NCBI GenBank assembly: GCA_963277665.1
Contig: OY728147.1
Location: 1,262,253,424-1,262,317,423, forward strand
Direction of reading: 5' to 3'
Length of the DNA: 64,000 nucleotides
Source of the DNA: Viscum album
Taxonomy: Eukaryota; Streptophyta; Magnoliopsida; Santalales; Viscaceae
The notes under the pieces are model-generated. The model searched no databases. It was not told where the DNA came from and saw nothing but the letters and a program-made list of their open reading frames with translations. A program made the position numbers and the translations under genes. Positions 47,100-60,569 of this stretch are shown one piece after another; position 1 is the first letter of the stretch; each line of letters begins with the position of its first letter.

Positions 47100-48540
47100 A
47101 TTTCCCCAAACCATACCCATAGATTCCATCAAAGGAAAAAGTGAATACCATAATAATTTAAACCAAATGATTCAACTACCATAACCAATTTTATAAATGA
47201 TGATCCTGGTATCAAAGAATGAAGATCAATGATGCCATTTTGAAAATGTATGGAACAATAAAAATACTAACATTTGATAATGAGAATAAAGAATATCCAA
47301 CTAATACATGTGTCATGAACGAATGTAATTGATGGGTATAAAGGTATTATGTATTAATAATGTTTTTAAATAATTTATTTATATGGTTATGTTTATTATA
47401 TAATTTTAAGACACTTTTATGGAAATTAAGAGTAAATGTATTGGTTTATAATCTTGATTTTCTTTCAATGAGATATGTTTTATATTAACCACCTTTTTTA
47501 TTTATGTGGTGTATATAATACCCCATAAATTTATTTTAAAATATTTTTTACATGATTAATTATATTTTTAAATCCATATAACCTTCTTCCTTTCAATTTA
47601 ATTTGATTAAAATATTACTAATTTTTTATAGCTTTCTTTTCTAAAATTAATTTAAAATTGATATTTTTTATGTTTAAATAAATATTTGTAAAATTTATTT
47701 AGTTTTTATCCCAAAAACAAAATCAATTTCATTCTTCTATGGTTATTTATAATGTTTATATTTTCATTTTACAATTTCACATCCCTTTTGGTTCACAACT
47801 CAACTGAAAGTATGCTTATAAGTGGAGCTGACCTTATCACTTAATTTTAGTAAATAATCATTTTCCTTTATATATATATATTATTTATATATTTTTATAT
47901 ATGGTATTATATATACATTTATTATTTCTTAATATCATTTTATATTATATTTTACCTCTGTATAAATTTTTGAATAAAACTTTTTTACTCTTTTTGTATG
48001 CACCATTTTTTATTTACTATAATTTCTTTCGAAATGTGTGAAAAGAGCTTTCCTTTTTAATTATTTCCACATGATCATATATTTTTTATTATTTCTTTAA
48101 TTTTATCACAAAATAATCTATTTTATGTTTTCATGGATTTATAATAAAAAGCATATTCTCTATATTTTATAATTTTTTTTATTTTAAGATAAAATTTATT
48201 AAAATGTAAAGGGTATTTGTCCAAATTTTTTATAGTAATTTTCTAACACTCTTACATTTTTCCCTTAAATTTCAATTTTTTTTAATGTTTCTTATGATGA
48301 AATGAAGATATTATATAATTAATTAATCCACATTATTTCTCTTGATGGATTATGGACATGTTTTGAAGAAATCATTATGAAACCCATTTCATTCTCTTGG
48401 GTTAATTAAGTTATGGTTGAATTATAAATTTTGTATTGATCATGTGGTACACAAAAATTTAGTATTTTAGCATGTGATGGGTGGGTCTTGAATTATATTT
48501 ACCTCTAATGTGTTGGGTATTTTTTTATATAAAATGATAT
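47100..48540 (+). mobile_element. T4-family LTR fragment upstream of LTR C
   Basis: Aligns with LTR C from about 51150: AATGAGATATGTTTTATATT with TTTATGTGGTGTATATAATA at 47465-47520 matches the ATGTGGTGTATATATTACAC block at 51417-51437. The later TTGGGTTAATTAAG (48400) matches LTR D at 59695. It carries no TATA box or modules, so it is the tail part of another giant LTR. Confidence 0.5.
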
Positions 48541-48847
48541 GATTTGGATTGGTTAGTAAACCTAAAACCCCAAGAGACATTATCCATTAAGGGACATGTG
48601 TATATGGAATAATATGGCATGGAAATTTAGTAGGTAAATCCTTATAGATCATGAGATAATATGTTTGGGATTGGGGATTAAACCCCAAAATTCCATTATA
48701 TTATAGTATTAATTTCCCTTTAAAATAAACATCATGTTTAATATATTCTTTCACCTGAAACACATGGCCAAAATGAGTAGTAAAGCATTTTAGGATGTTA
48801 ATATAGTCGTTAAAAATATAATTGTTAAATTAGAGGGTATAAATAGA
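48541..48847. other. Short junction before LTR C
   Basis: Ends with TTAAATTAGAGGGTATAAAT, a decayed polypurine-like tract also seen before LTR D (TTAAATTATTGGTGTAAATA at 56012). The remainder is unrecognised and would correspond to the end of an older pol. Confidence 0.35.
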
Positions 48848-49874
48848 GGTAATAACATCATAAAATTTATATAGAGAGAAAAATATTTTTTATTTTTAAT
48901 ATTAATTAATTGATAAAATTTAATTAGTTTAGCTTAATAAATAAAAAGATCAATTTATGCTGAAAATTTTTTTTCTTTTAAAATGGGTTTTTTATGTGAT
49001 TTATTTTGAGAGAAAAAATATATTGTGGAAAAATAAGGAAAATTTTTATTTTTTATATGCATAATATATTAACACCCATGTAATTATAAATTTAATGGAA
49101 ATAAGAACTTTATGTGTTAATATTCTAAGAAGTTATTTTCCTATAAAAGTAGTTTTTCATTATTTTTAATATTTCTATTTAAATAATAAATACCAAAATA
49201 GTAGAATTTGAATTTGAATAAATAAATTTTAGTTCTGGATTCAACATAATAATATTTTCTTAGGATTAATTTTTTATTATTTTTCTGAAAACATTTATTT
49301 TAAGTGAATAGTAAAAAATATCATTTTTATAAATACCATGATTTTTTTGGCACCATTAGGATATAAGATTGACCTATAAATTTATGGAACTATTTTTGGA
49401 GAAAAATATTTATTTTATAATGGAAATTATAAAGTTAAAAATTTTATGATTAATTTAAAAACTTATATTTGAAAATTTAGAACTTATTTATATTTTTTAT
49501 GGAAATAATTTTTATGCATTATACATTTATTATTTAGAAATTAATATATTTTACTTAAATAAATTTAAATATATATAATGGATTTCATATTATGAATTTT
49601 CATAACTAAATTAGTTAATGATTTTAATTTTAATTTTTGTTTTTGATGATAGAAATTAGTTACCATGGTAAAAGTAAATTGTGGAAAGAAATTTAATTAA
49701 AGGAGATAATATAAAATATCTCAAACATTATACCATATTTGTATTTATTAGAGGTTTATCATCTAAGACTCAAAACTATACATTATTTTCATCTTTTTAA
49801 TGCACTTTCCTTGTAAAGTGTCATGTATTTTATATTATGTTATGGGTATTTACAAAAGTGAAACCTCTATCACT

Positions 49875-49881
49875 TATAAAT
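49875..49881 (+). promoter_or_regulatory. TATA box in T4 LTR C
   Basis: CACTTATAAATGGGTCTCTT, about 1.03 kb into the LTR, as in T1. Confidence 0.6.
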
Positions 49882-50042
49882 GGGTCTCTTCACCATCCCA
49901 CTTCTATACACTCCATAATCCCTCTATATCAACCAAAATCATCCAAAATACCTTCCCAAAACACTAATAAATTTGATATTTTTATTCCTATCCACAAAAT
50001 TCCCCCAAAAAGAAATCCAATTTGTAGAGGAGTTTATCCAAT

Positions 50043-50050
50043 GAGTAAGC
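50043..50050 (+). promoter_or_regulatory. Predicted splice donor in LTR C
   Basis: CCAATGAGTAAGC has GT at 50045, 170 bp after the TATA box. LTR D has CCAATGGGTAAGG at the same place. Confidence 0.4.
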
Positions 50051-50207
50051 TAGAAATTTTCAAATACTCATTTTTTATTTATTTCCTATTCATATTGAAC
50101 TTCCTCGAAATATAATCTACCCATGATAATATTATTACATAAGTATCATAATTATACAATTTTTTTTATTTTTGTGTATCAATATCCATCCTTCCTTCCA
50201 TCTCCTT

Positions 50208-50462
50208 AGAAAAAATGAAAACATTGTTTGTGTGTATGTCCGGACGACCACCCCCATGGATGGTGTGTTTTATTTTTTATCAATTCCTTATATGGATGGT
50301 TAAAAACAAGTATTATATATATATATATGAAAATTAAAACATTATTATGATTCTTAAAAGGAAAATTAATTTCCACCTTCTTTATGTTCTTTGTAAAATG
50401 AAAATTTTCTCTGTGAATATGTGCAAAGTATTGCATCTATGAAGCAACATATTTCAATTTTC
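50208..50462 (+). repeat. Two tandem LTR modules (LTR C)
   Basis: Modules at about 50208-50283 and 50392-50462, 184 bp apart. The first has GTGTATGTCCGGACGACCAC followed by CCCCATGGATGG; the second has GAATATGTGCAAAGTATTGC followed by ATCTATGAAGC. Both end in an ATTT-rich tail before CA.C. Confidence 0.55.
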
Positions 50463-51619
50463 AACACCAACCTACATGAATAATTATAAGAATTATTTTA
50501 ATTAAAAAAATTATATTTATTAAATTATTAATTTTCTTGAAATATAATTTAGGTATAATATTCATAATTTAAAAAATAATTTATCATTTCAAATTTTACC
50601 ACCTAAAATGAGCATACTAAGTGGAAAAATGAATTCATTGTTCTATATAATTGCCCAATATGAATTATGTTATTCTTAAAAACCTTAAAAATTATGAATT
50701 ATCACATTAAAAATAGGTAAATAATATCATTATACATTTCTAATAATGATATTTTAAATAAATCACTATATAATCATACTTATCCACTACTTATATCATG
50801 TTCTTATTTGGGTCGGTTTAACTACCCACATGAAGAATGCTATATATTTCTATCACGGTTGAATATGGAAACATAATTACAAGAGATATTTTATATTAAT
50901 AATTAAATAATGTATTTATAATGAAATAGAAATATTAATATTGAAAAAATTATTAAGATACCGACTTTTATTCACTAATAATTATTGAAACAACCCCATT
51001 ATCGGTTTTTTGTTCAAGAATATTACCTAAATAATCATTGTAATGAAATTGAAACATCATATAACATTATTTAACACATATTAAAGTTATATTAATAATA
51101 TATGATTGATGAATGTTTTATTAATAAATAAGAAAAAACATCACCATTGTAAAACATGTGGGAATAATTGAAATTACTACTATCCAATAATGAAAATGAA
51201 AATTAATTAGCCAATGAATGTTCCATGAATAGTTATATTTAACAAGTATAAAAGGTAATATATATGAATATGTTTCATAAACAGGTTATTAAGATTTTTA
51301 TTCTTATTATTTAGGATATTAATGCTATTTTTTTTGATGTTGAGTGTAAAAGTAAGGGGTTTTTCTCATCTCAACATTCTTCCTTTGAGAAATATTCCAT
51401 AGTCACCAATTGTTTTATGTGGTGTATATATTACACTATAGATTAATTTTATCATACCATTCATGAAATTCAAGGGATTTAAATATCCATAATAATTTAT
51501 ATTTTTAAATGTTTCATGATTTATGTGTTATTAAATCCATAAGGGATTTTGTCAACTCAATTATCCTTTGTTAAAGTTAAAATGCATATTCTCACCTTAA
51601 GTCTAGAGGCCATATAATT

Positions 51620-52390
51620 TTATTTATTTTTTGGATAATCCCTATTTTAAGGGTTTATAGGGAACCCCACATAACTCATAGTCCTATAGGTATAGGGACT
51701 TGATTTTATTTTCCCATACACACTACACAAACCCATCTCATAGTAATTTTTTCCATCTAATGCCAAAAAACCCATCCATGAAAAGCTAACCAGAAATCAA
51801 GCCCCATACAGAATTGTATAGTTCTTGATGTTGATGGAAAATTACACAACCTTTAATCCTTTTAATATAGTATATTTACCTATGTTTACCATTTACATTC
51901 TATGGAATTCTCAAATGGGGCCTTCACTTTGTGGATTTGTTTCAAGCATGGACCACACCACTAACACAACCTACAATCGCCCTTATCGAGGACCCAATGC
52001 TATAAATCAGCCATCACTAGACCTAGACCTCAATCTCCAAGGCCTTATATAATCCTCATCACTACCGAGGACACACCACCAATCTTTCATCATCATCACC
52101 TTCATGGCCCCCTTCCCATCACTGATGACAATGCCATAACCTCCAAGGTTCCCCATTGAAAACACCGATGTGCCACCTTAGTGGACCTCCTTCCCGTCAT
52201 TGTGAACCTGATTCTAAACCCCAAATGCCCAACATAGTTAGCATTGTCTTCCGATGAGGGATCATTTTCCCTCATTTGTGGATCAATCTTCCAGCCACCC
52301 AAAATATTGGGGTTCCACTAGGATTTGATCCTGGACCTTGATGCGTGATGACATATATCCTTTTCCATCAGGCCAAAAATACAACTCAAA
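51620..52390 (-). mobile_element. GC-richer insertion in LTR C with tRNA-like head
   Basis: LTR D lacks this block. On the reverse strand it begins at about 52377 with GGCCTGATGGAAAAGGATAT, an A-box-like stretch, and has TCCAGGATCAAATCCTAG, a B-box-like stretch, 30 bases on. This is the layout of a tRNA-derived SINE head. The body, to about 51790, is much less AT-rich (for example CCTTCATGGCCCCCTTCCCA at 52101). At roughly 0.7 kb it is long for a SINE, so two insertions or a captured fragment are possible. Open frames at 51825-52052 and 52302-52102 show no domain. Confidence 0.4.
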
Positions 52391-54090
52391 AATGAATCTT
52401 ATTGAAGTTATTTATTCTATGACCAGGTTCACACCCTCTATGATTATATTATATTATAATTTGTCTCCCACTCTAGGAAAAATAATTTTTTATACATATA
52501 TTTTTCTATAAGGAAAACCTTTATTTTAAAATCATAATTTTGTTAAGAACAATTTAGACATTATTTAATGAATATTTCACCTACATGTCCAAATTTTCTT
52601 TACCCACTTATGTAATTGTTCTTATTTAGAAACCCATTTATTTTTTTATCTCATGTGAACATTAAATTTACTTATTTATTATTTTCAAAATAATGTTTTA
52701 TTATCCTATTTTATGATGTGGGTTTTAAGGAAATTTATTTTGAGATACCAATTTTTTTATCTATTTATGATAATTTATTTTATTTTACACTTCATATTTC
52801 CAAAAAATATAATATATATATCATTTTTAAAACTCCATTTTTAGTAAAATTTTTAAATATAAAAGTTCTTAAATTTTTTTCTTCTCATTTTTGAAAATCA
52901 AATTTTAATGGAGCTTATAGCTTTGTATTTTATACCAATGATAAAAACATCTTGTAAAATCAATTTTATGACTTTAATTACATTTTTACATTTCTCTAAA
53001 AATAATTTATTTTCTTGGAAATTATTTTTCATGTTTTAATTTATAAAGTCACTTATTGTTTTTTATTTTGGTGTGTTAAACTCACCATAGAAAATAATCC
53101 AATTCCCGATCCCTTCTTATGTGGTACCAATTAAGGGATTCTTATTATAAATTTTTTTTCTATATTTTTGAATATATTTTATATTAATTATACTACACTC
53201 GGGGTATGTTTTTTTAATACTATCCACCTTATTTCTATAGATGGATTATGAAATGTTATAGGTATGTTTTCTTGAAACCCTTCTCTTTTACATAGTTTGA
53301 TCTATTGATGTATAAAATATGAATTTTTTCATGTTCTCTTGGAACATATATTTATGGATTATTATTATATAATGTGTGGATTCCTGTATAACCCTCCAAT
53401 TAATTTCTTAATTTTTAAATCTCTTATGATAATTATTTTTCATACAGACATGATGAGGTTTTATTTTATTTAAAAGATTGACTGCTAAATCGATATAGTT
53501 AATGATGGTCAAAAGATTCTGTATGGATTTAATGTTGTTAGATATTTCAAAAATAAATATATTTTCTATCCTTATCATTATGTATAATTTCAATGTTATA
53601 ATATATTTTCATAAACCAAGATTCATCATTTTTTCCTCATGTTTGTGCATACATATTCTATGGTATATGTTTGATCATTGAGATTACACAAATTTATATT
53701 TTTCCTTATGAAAAAAACTCATTTTCCCAAGATTGTATTATTTATTAAGGTATTTTTCCCATTATTAGGTTATATCATATACTTATGTTCTAAAAATTGA
53801 TGTCATATAGATGTGTTTTCCCCTTTATTAGTGTTTGAGCACATATATTTATTATGTTTTCCATTCCCTAGTTTATTTATATGAGTATGACATAGGATAT
53901 ATCTATAAGGGGATCTAGTATGGTCCAATTATAGTGAAATGTACACAATTATAAAAAATAAAATTTATATGTAGCTAATATCTAAATACACTATGCCTTT
54001 GGTTCTTAGGATGGTTATATTATTATCATATTTATGGATTATGTCTAGAAAATGATGTGAATATATGAATTTTTAGCTTAATTATTCTTA

Positions 54091-54105
54091 ATTAGTATCA
54101 AAGGC
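54091..54105 (+). other. T4 primer binding site after LTR C
   Basis: ATTAGTATCAAAGGC matches TTGGTATCAGAGC with G-to-A changes. Confidence 0.55.
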
Positions 54106-54718
54106 TCTGTAAAATGAATGTGTTTTTAACACTAGGCCTAGGATTGGGAGTATAAGGTGCCTTAATTTGTACCCAAATAGGGTTTTGTTATTTTTAGGGA
54201 TTCGTTTTGTTAATTTTTGATTTTATAATGAGCAAAATTTTCTAAAAACCCTATGTATAAGTTCAAGTATATGATAACATCTTAAAATTTTGTTCAATTA
54301 GAATCATTTTGGTTTATTAGAATTGAAATAACTATCCAAATACAAAAAACTATATGAAAGCTCTAATAAAAATGCACCTAGGCATAATAACCCAGAAAAA
54401 GGTTGGTTGGGTATTAATATGATCTTCCCTAAGTGCATGAAGAAGAGATTAAACTAATCAAATGGTTTGAAAATATCATGGGATGTTTCTTTTTTTACTC
54501 ACATTCTCATTACAAACCAACTTATAGGGTTTGAAGATATTTATGTTAGAGAACCTATTAGGATAAATGACCATGAGTAACCTTGATTGAAATATAGAAA
54601 CTTAAGACATATAGTACATATTTCATTTATGTTTCATTCCTTTTATGTTAAATTTTTTCCTTTTTATATGCTTATAAACTTATGAATTATTATTATTATC
54701 ATTATTATATTTTAGTAA

Positions 54719-55066
54719 ATGGATTTAAATAGGAGTAACAGAGTTAATAATTGGTTCCATGGAAAATTTTGTGATTATTTTAATAAAAAAATAAATGATA
54801 TAGATAATATAGTGAGAAATCATGTGGTTGGAACTATCTAACTATCCTGAGTTTTGATTAACAATTTGAACTAAGAAAAAATTTCAAACACACCAAATAA
54901 TAGAATGATGGATTTTTAATGTTTTATACGGATAAATACCATATATGAAAAATGTTTCAACTTCTTACATGTTAGGAATTTGGGAATAAGAACCTAGGAA
55001 ATTTCTTAAAAGGAACAAGAATATGTTTCAAGTGTATAAATATTGGTCATAGATCTAATTATTTTT
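54719..55066 (+). pseudogene. T4 gag pseudogene (capsid deleted, zinc knuckle kept)
   Basis: An acceptor-like TTTTAG at 54710-54715 precedes ATG at 54719 (MDLNRSNRVN). The capsid domain is missing: within 300 bp the frame reaches the zinc knuckle CFKCINIGHRSNY at 55024-55062. The last ligand Cys is Tyr, a G-to-A change. The second T4 copy starts its gag in the same way (MDLTRRNK at 61464). The gene is dead. Confidence 0.65.
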
Positions 55067-55329
55067 AATGAAAAGAAAAAAATCTTAATGGAGTAAAATA
55101 GTGTCCCAACCAATGCACCATTAAAAATTTATTGTTTTTATTCAAGGTGATTGAGTGTTATGAAAATTGATGACTTAATCATGGATTACTAAGGACATTA
55201 AGAATTAGCAACCTCCAAGAGCATGAGAATTATGATGGGACAACACTATGAAAATCGCTTATGTAGATCATGATAATTATGGTGCACTTATCCTATACTA
55301 TATATTTTAGGATAAATTATTGTTTTTTA

Positions 55330-55570
55330 GTCTTAGGTACCCTGGATGTTTTATAAGAGCATCAAATCACCAACTGAAATGATTTTTCATTATCAAAGAA
55401 AAATTTTACGAATATTTTATTTCAAGTTGAATTTTGTGGGAATGTGATTTATATTCTTATTACATTATATGAGTTTGATTTGATTATGGAAACATATTTT
55501 ATATCATTTCATAGACTCTATATTAATTACCAAAATAGGTAATCATATTTAATATTCCAAATCAACCTAC
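55330..55570 (+). pseudogene. T4 protease remnant
   Basis: The frame near 55420-55495 reads VEFCGNVIYILITLYEFDLI followed by METYF. This matches the protease block after the active site (V.V......LI.L...FD.ILGMDW). The active-site DSG is not visible. IFQIN at about 55550 corresponds to the F.IP ending. Confidence 0.55.
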
Positions 55571-55579
55571 TATCATCTA

Positions 55580-55925
55580 TCCATGCAAGGTTGGATATGA
55601 ACTCTCTTGGAAAAATTAATTCCATTATATTTGTTTTAGTTACCAATTATGTGGATATTTATCTCGAATTATTGGATAGAAAAAAATGTTGGTGATATGT
55701 ATATTATGTGGGAATTGAGGCATTTCCTAGTATTACCCAATATATTAAAGAATATATCTCTTTAGAAATTATATCATGATCATTGTATATCTTTTAACTA
55801 CCCTTACCTATTATCATTAGTGAGTTATAATTAAAATCACAAGGATGAAATTTATTGAAATTGGGAGGAATGTAATTCCTTAAGATTCTAGTAATACTAT
55901 CCCATTAATTTAAATAAAATATTTA
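55580..55925 (+). pseudogene. T4 start of reverse transcriptase, then truncation
   Basis: AFPSITQYIKEYISLE (about 55708-55755) fits the linker before reverse transcriptase. SELxLKSQGxNLLKLGG (about 55810-55870, x marking stops) resembles ELK.LK.QL.ELL.KG at the start of the domain. Nothing of the polymerase core, RNase H or integrase follows before LTR D, so most of pol was deleted. Confidence 0.4.
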
Positions 55926-57069
55926 ATAACTTGTTTTACACAAAACACCAAACAAACATAAAACACGAACTATTTATAGAATTAAATATAACCATTAAAA
56001 ATATAGTCGTTAAATTATTGGTGTAAATAGAGGCCATGAAATTATGATAAATATGTAAAAATAAAACAAGAATTTATTTTTAATACTAATTAATTTATAA
56101 AATTCCATTAGTGAAGTTAAATAACTAATAAAATTATTTTATGCTTAATGATGTATTTGTTGCTAAAATTCGTATTTTATGTGCTTTATTTTGAAAATCT
56201 AAATATATTATTGTTAAATAATGATTAAAAATATTTTTTATATTGACAATATATTTAAATATATTTAATTAGAAATTATTATGAAAGAAAATATAGAATA
56301 GTAAATATTTTAAAAAGTTATTTTCTTATAAAAATATTTTTTCCTTAAATTTTATGTTTCCATTTAAAGTTAAATATCATAATTTTATAATTTCAATTTT
56401 AAAAAATGAACTTAAATTTTCAATTTAGGATAATAATACTATCCTAGGATTAATTTTTATATTTTCTAAAAAGTTTGATTTTTAGGTCAATAGCATAATG
56501 TACTATTTTTATAAATACCGTGACTTTAATAAAATCATTTAGAGGTAAGATTCACTTAAAATTTTATAAAAATTATTATTTACCAAAATAATTATTCCAT
56601 AAGTTAAATAATTTATTTAAAAATTTTATGTTTAATTTACAAACCATTATTTTACATTTTAGAACCAATGTTATATTTTTTCTAAGTACTGTTTTTATAT
56701 TTATACATTTATTATTTTAAAATTAATTTTTATCACATTTGTAAATTCAATATCATATAATTGATTTCATATTTTTAATAATAATATACAAATTATTAAA
56801 TGAGGAAAATTTTATTTTTAGTCATAAAAATAAGATACCAAGGTTAAACATGAGTTACTATGGAACAAGTAATTTATAGGAAAAAGTTAAATTAATGGGG
56901 GGAATCCTAAAATACCTAAAAAGTCCTCTAATATTTTTGTGTATTAGAGGTGAAACCACCATAAATAACCCCTATATATTATTCCCCTATTTTGGAGATA
57001 CTTTCTTTTGAATTTGGAATGCCATTTATTTTATTTTATGGGTATTTAGAAAAGTGCCACCCTCTCACT

Positions 57070-57076
57070 TATAAAA
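57070..57076 (+). promoter_or_regulatory. TATA box in T4 LTR D
   Basis: CTCTCACTTATAAAATTGTT, about 1.04 kb from the LTR start, in the same context as LTR C. Confidence 0.6.
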
Positions 57077-57242
57077 TTGTTCCTTCACAGCACCAATTAT
57101 ACACACTCCACAAGCCCTATAGATCATCAAAATTCTCCTAAAATACGTTCCAAACACTCATATAAATGTACTATAGTTACTTTTATCAACAAATGTCCAC
57201 CCCTTAAAGGATTATTTAAATTGTGAATGGAGTTCTTCCAAT

Positions 57243-57254
57243 GGGTAAGGTAAG
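57243..57254 (+). promoter_or_regulatory. Predicted splice donor in LTR D
   Basis: GGGTAAGGTAAG has GT at 57245, 175 bp after the TATA box, and a second GTAAG 5 bases on. It is the best match to the plant donor consensus in the window. Confidence 0.5.
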
Positions 57255-57417
57255 AATTATCAATTATTTTTTTTTTCATTTTTTTTCATTAATTTATTCT
57301 TATAACTCATCCGAATATTATCTAAAAAATCATAAATAATTACATCAGTATCATATATATAAATAAATTTAATTATTCTTATGGAAATATCATTATATAT
57401 CTACCTCACTTCTCATT

Positions 57418-57674
57418 AGAAAAAATGAATACATCATCCATGTGTACATGTGGACTACCACCTCTATGAATGACATGATTTATTTTTCATCAGAACCTTA
57501 CACGGAGTGTTCAAAATAGGTTTTTAATTTATAAATATTAAATTTATAACATTATTATTATTTTTAAAAGATAAATTATTTTATTACTTTTTCACATTCT
57601 ATGGAAAATGAAAATATTTTTCTAGTTTATGTGCGAACTGCCGTCTCTATAAATAGACATATTTCATTTTTATC
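57418..57674 (+). repeat. Two tandem LTR modules (LTR D)
   Basis: Modules at about 57418-57491 and 57603-57674, 185 bp apart. Cores are CATGTGTACATGTGGACTAC (then CACCTCTATGAATGACATG) and TTATGTGCGAACTGCCGTCT (then CTATAAATAGACAT), each ending ATTTTTATC or TTTTTCATC. Confidence 0.6.
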
Positions 57675-60569
57675 ACCACCCCACTTCGATAATTCTAATA
57701 TTTTATTTAATTAATAAAAATATATTTATATCAAAATTATGAACCTTTAAATAAAAATTATTCAATTTTTAATAATATTAATAATAAGTTAACATTATAC
57801 ATTTAGTCTCTTAAGATGAGCATACCTAGTGGGATAATGATGTCTTTATTATAAGTAACAGTTTTTTATAAGTTATATATTTTTTATAAATATTATAAAT
57901 TCTAAATTATTTTATTAATAAAACATAAATATTATAATTTTACTTTTATAATAATTATATTATAAATAAATCACTCCAAAATCATTTATATCTACAAAAT
58001 ATATATATTATAATTTGGGAAAGTCTAACCACCCACATGAACATTACTATAAATTTCCATCATGTAAGAATATAAAAACTTAATTATTGGTGATATTGGA
58101 TTTTAACAAGATAAAATTTCATTTTTTGGGTTCTGATATGGTAATATTATTATTTTTCTCTCTTTTAGGATACCCCCTTTTATTCATTGAAAACTACTAA
58201 AACAATACAATTATGAGTTTTTCCTTTTAGAACTTTACCTAAAAAATCACTCAAATTAACAAGGAACATAATGAAACTTTATGGAAATCCTATTACAATA
58301 CATTATATATTATAGAAATTATGAAATTTTTATTGATAAATAAGAACCAACATCACCCTTATTAAACTTGTGCAAACAATATAAATTACTATCATTTGAT
58401 GATACAAATGAACATTAATTTTACAATGAATGTATAATGAATGGTTATATTTAAGTATTAAAAAATTAATTGATATTAATAAGGTTCTTAACTAGTCTAT
58501 TTAGAATGAATTTTTTATATAGGAGGTTAAATCACTTTCATGGAATTCAGGTATAAAAGTAAGTGTTTTTTCTCTTTTGAAATTTCTTACTTTCATACCT
58601 ATCCCATATTCAGAACTTATTTTTTTGCGAACTGTATATATAATTCACTATGTACTTTTTTATGATAAATTTAATTAAAATAAATAGATATAAAAATCCA
58701 TCATAAGTTATCCTTTCAAGGGTTTCTTGATTTAATTACTTGTAATGCAATATGGATTTTTTTGATAAATCAAATCATTTTTATTTAAGTACTGATTATT
58801 TATTTTGAACTTATTTATTATATTATTGGTTTAATCCAAATAAATATGTTATTATATAGTAATTTATATCCATATATAGGGGAAATTTCATTTTAATTAA
58901 ATTACTTTTCGTTAAGGGACTTCTTTATCATAAAAGCATAACATTAGTAAGAATAATTTTATCCTACCTTAATAATTATTTCTCATAGATGTCCATATTT
59001 TATCTCCCTAAAAATGTTATAAATTTTATTTTGAAAACCAAAAATTTTCTATACCATGGGAACTTTATATTTCAATATTTTTTATTTTTAAAATGATGTT
59101 TTATTATCCCTTTTTATGATGTGGGTTTTAAAAAAAGGTATTTTGAAATAAAAATGGTTTTTCTTATCATGATCATTTTTTCCTCTTACACTCCATATTT
59201 CTTTTGGATGGTGTTTATGACTTATTCAAGTAACTATTATTAAATATTATTTTCAAATTTATATGTTTTAAAATACTTTCACTTCACCTTTTTGGTAATT
59301 ACTTTTTTAATGTGACCTGTAACTTGGTATTTCGCAACAATGTCAAAAAAAACTTTAGAAAATCATTTATATCTTAACATATATTTTTCCCTTTATTAAA
59401 ATTTGGTTTATTACATTGGATCTTATTTTTCTTAATTTACTCTCAAAATTACCTTGTTTTATTTTTATTTTAGGGGATTAAACTCATGGTATCAAAAGAC
59501 CCAATTCATGAACCATTCTTATGTAGAACTATTTTATGTATAATTCTTATAAAATTATTTTTCCTCTATGTAAAAATCCGTCAAAGTCCTTTTTATTCAC
59601 TAAGTGTATGTTATTATACTACCGTCTATATTCTTTCTCTGAATTACTTATGAAATTCCCTAGGGATTTTTTCTTGAGAAACATATCTTTTCCATGGGTT
59701 AATTAAGTAATGTTTGAAATATTAATGTTTTTATATTCTCATAGAACACATATGTGTGGATGATTATTATATGGTGGGTGTGGTACAATATAACCCTACA
59801 ATGAAAATTTTAAGTTTTATATATCTTGATATAATGATCTTTTCAATGGAATACATGTAGATAGGAATTATTATTGGATTGAGTGTGAACTTTATGAAAT
59901 TATCTATATTCAACAGATTGAGTGAGGACTCAATGCATTATTCTATAATCACACAATCAATTGTGGAATTAATTTTTTAGTTATGATTGCAATATTGAGT
60001 AAGAACATGAATAGGTTATCTATGTCCACTATATTTATATTTTCTATGATTATTCATATGAAAAATTTCTATGTTATGTGCCCTTTTATGTGCCATGGAT
60101 CATGTGTAATGCCTCATGTTTCTACAAACTTATTCCATGGTATATGTTTTATCATTAAGATTATATTAATTTCTATTACAACTTTTGGAAAATATTTATT
60201 ATTCTATGAAATTTTTATTTAATCATATATTTATATTAGGATCAAGTTATCTCACATTATTATGATCTAAGAATCACTGACATATTGACATGTTTTTCCC
60301 TTTCTCAAATTTTAATCTAACCAATTTATTATTTTTTCCTTTCCCTAAGTTATAAATATGTGTATAATCTAGGAGATGTCTATAAGGAGATATAGTATCA
60401 TATAACTATAGAGAAATTTTCACAATTATATGAAATAATTTTTTTATGTAGCTAATATCAAAATACACTAAACCTTTGGTTCTTAAGAGTGTGATTTTAT
60501 TATGAGATATTATGATTAATTTTTTAAAATGATATGAAAGATTCATCCCTCTTGGAAAAAATCTTATAT

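Larger units (their letters stand above)
48848..54090 (+). mobile_element. T4 LTR C (giant LTR)
   Basis: About 5.2 kb including a later insertion of about 0.75 kb. It begins near GGTAATAACATCATAAAATT, where T1 has TGTAACAACCTAAAATTTTA, and ends ATTATTCTTA before a primer site. TATA box 49875, donor 50045, modules 50208-50462. Its tail (53330-54090) aligns with LTR D at 59730-60560, for example ATGTAGCTAATATC followed by AAATACACTA. Confidence 0.6.
56030..60569 (+). mobile_element. T4 LTR D (giant LTR)
   Basis: About 4.5 kb, collinear with LTR C minus the 51620-52390 insertion. TATA box 57070, donor 57245, modules 57418-57674. The tail reaches ATGTAGCTAATATCAAAATA with CACTAAACC (60446-60475) and GAAAGATTCATC (60536), then a SINE-like piece interrupts it. 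Confidence 0.6.

Noticed and set aside
51825..52302. Open frames on both strands in the GC-richer block of LTR C
   Set aside because: No domain on either strand. The block is better explained as a non-coding insertion with a tRNA-like head.
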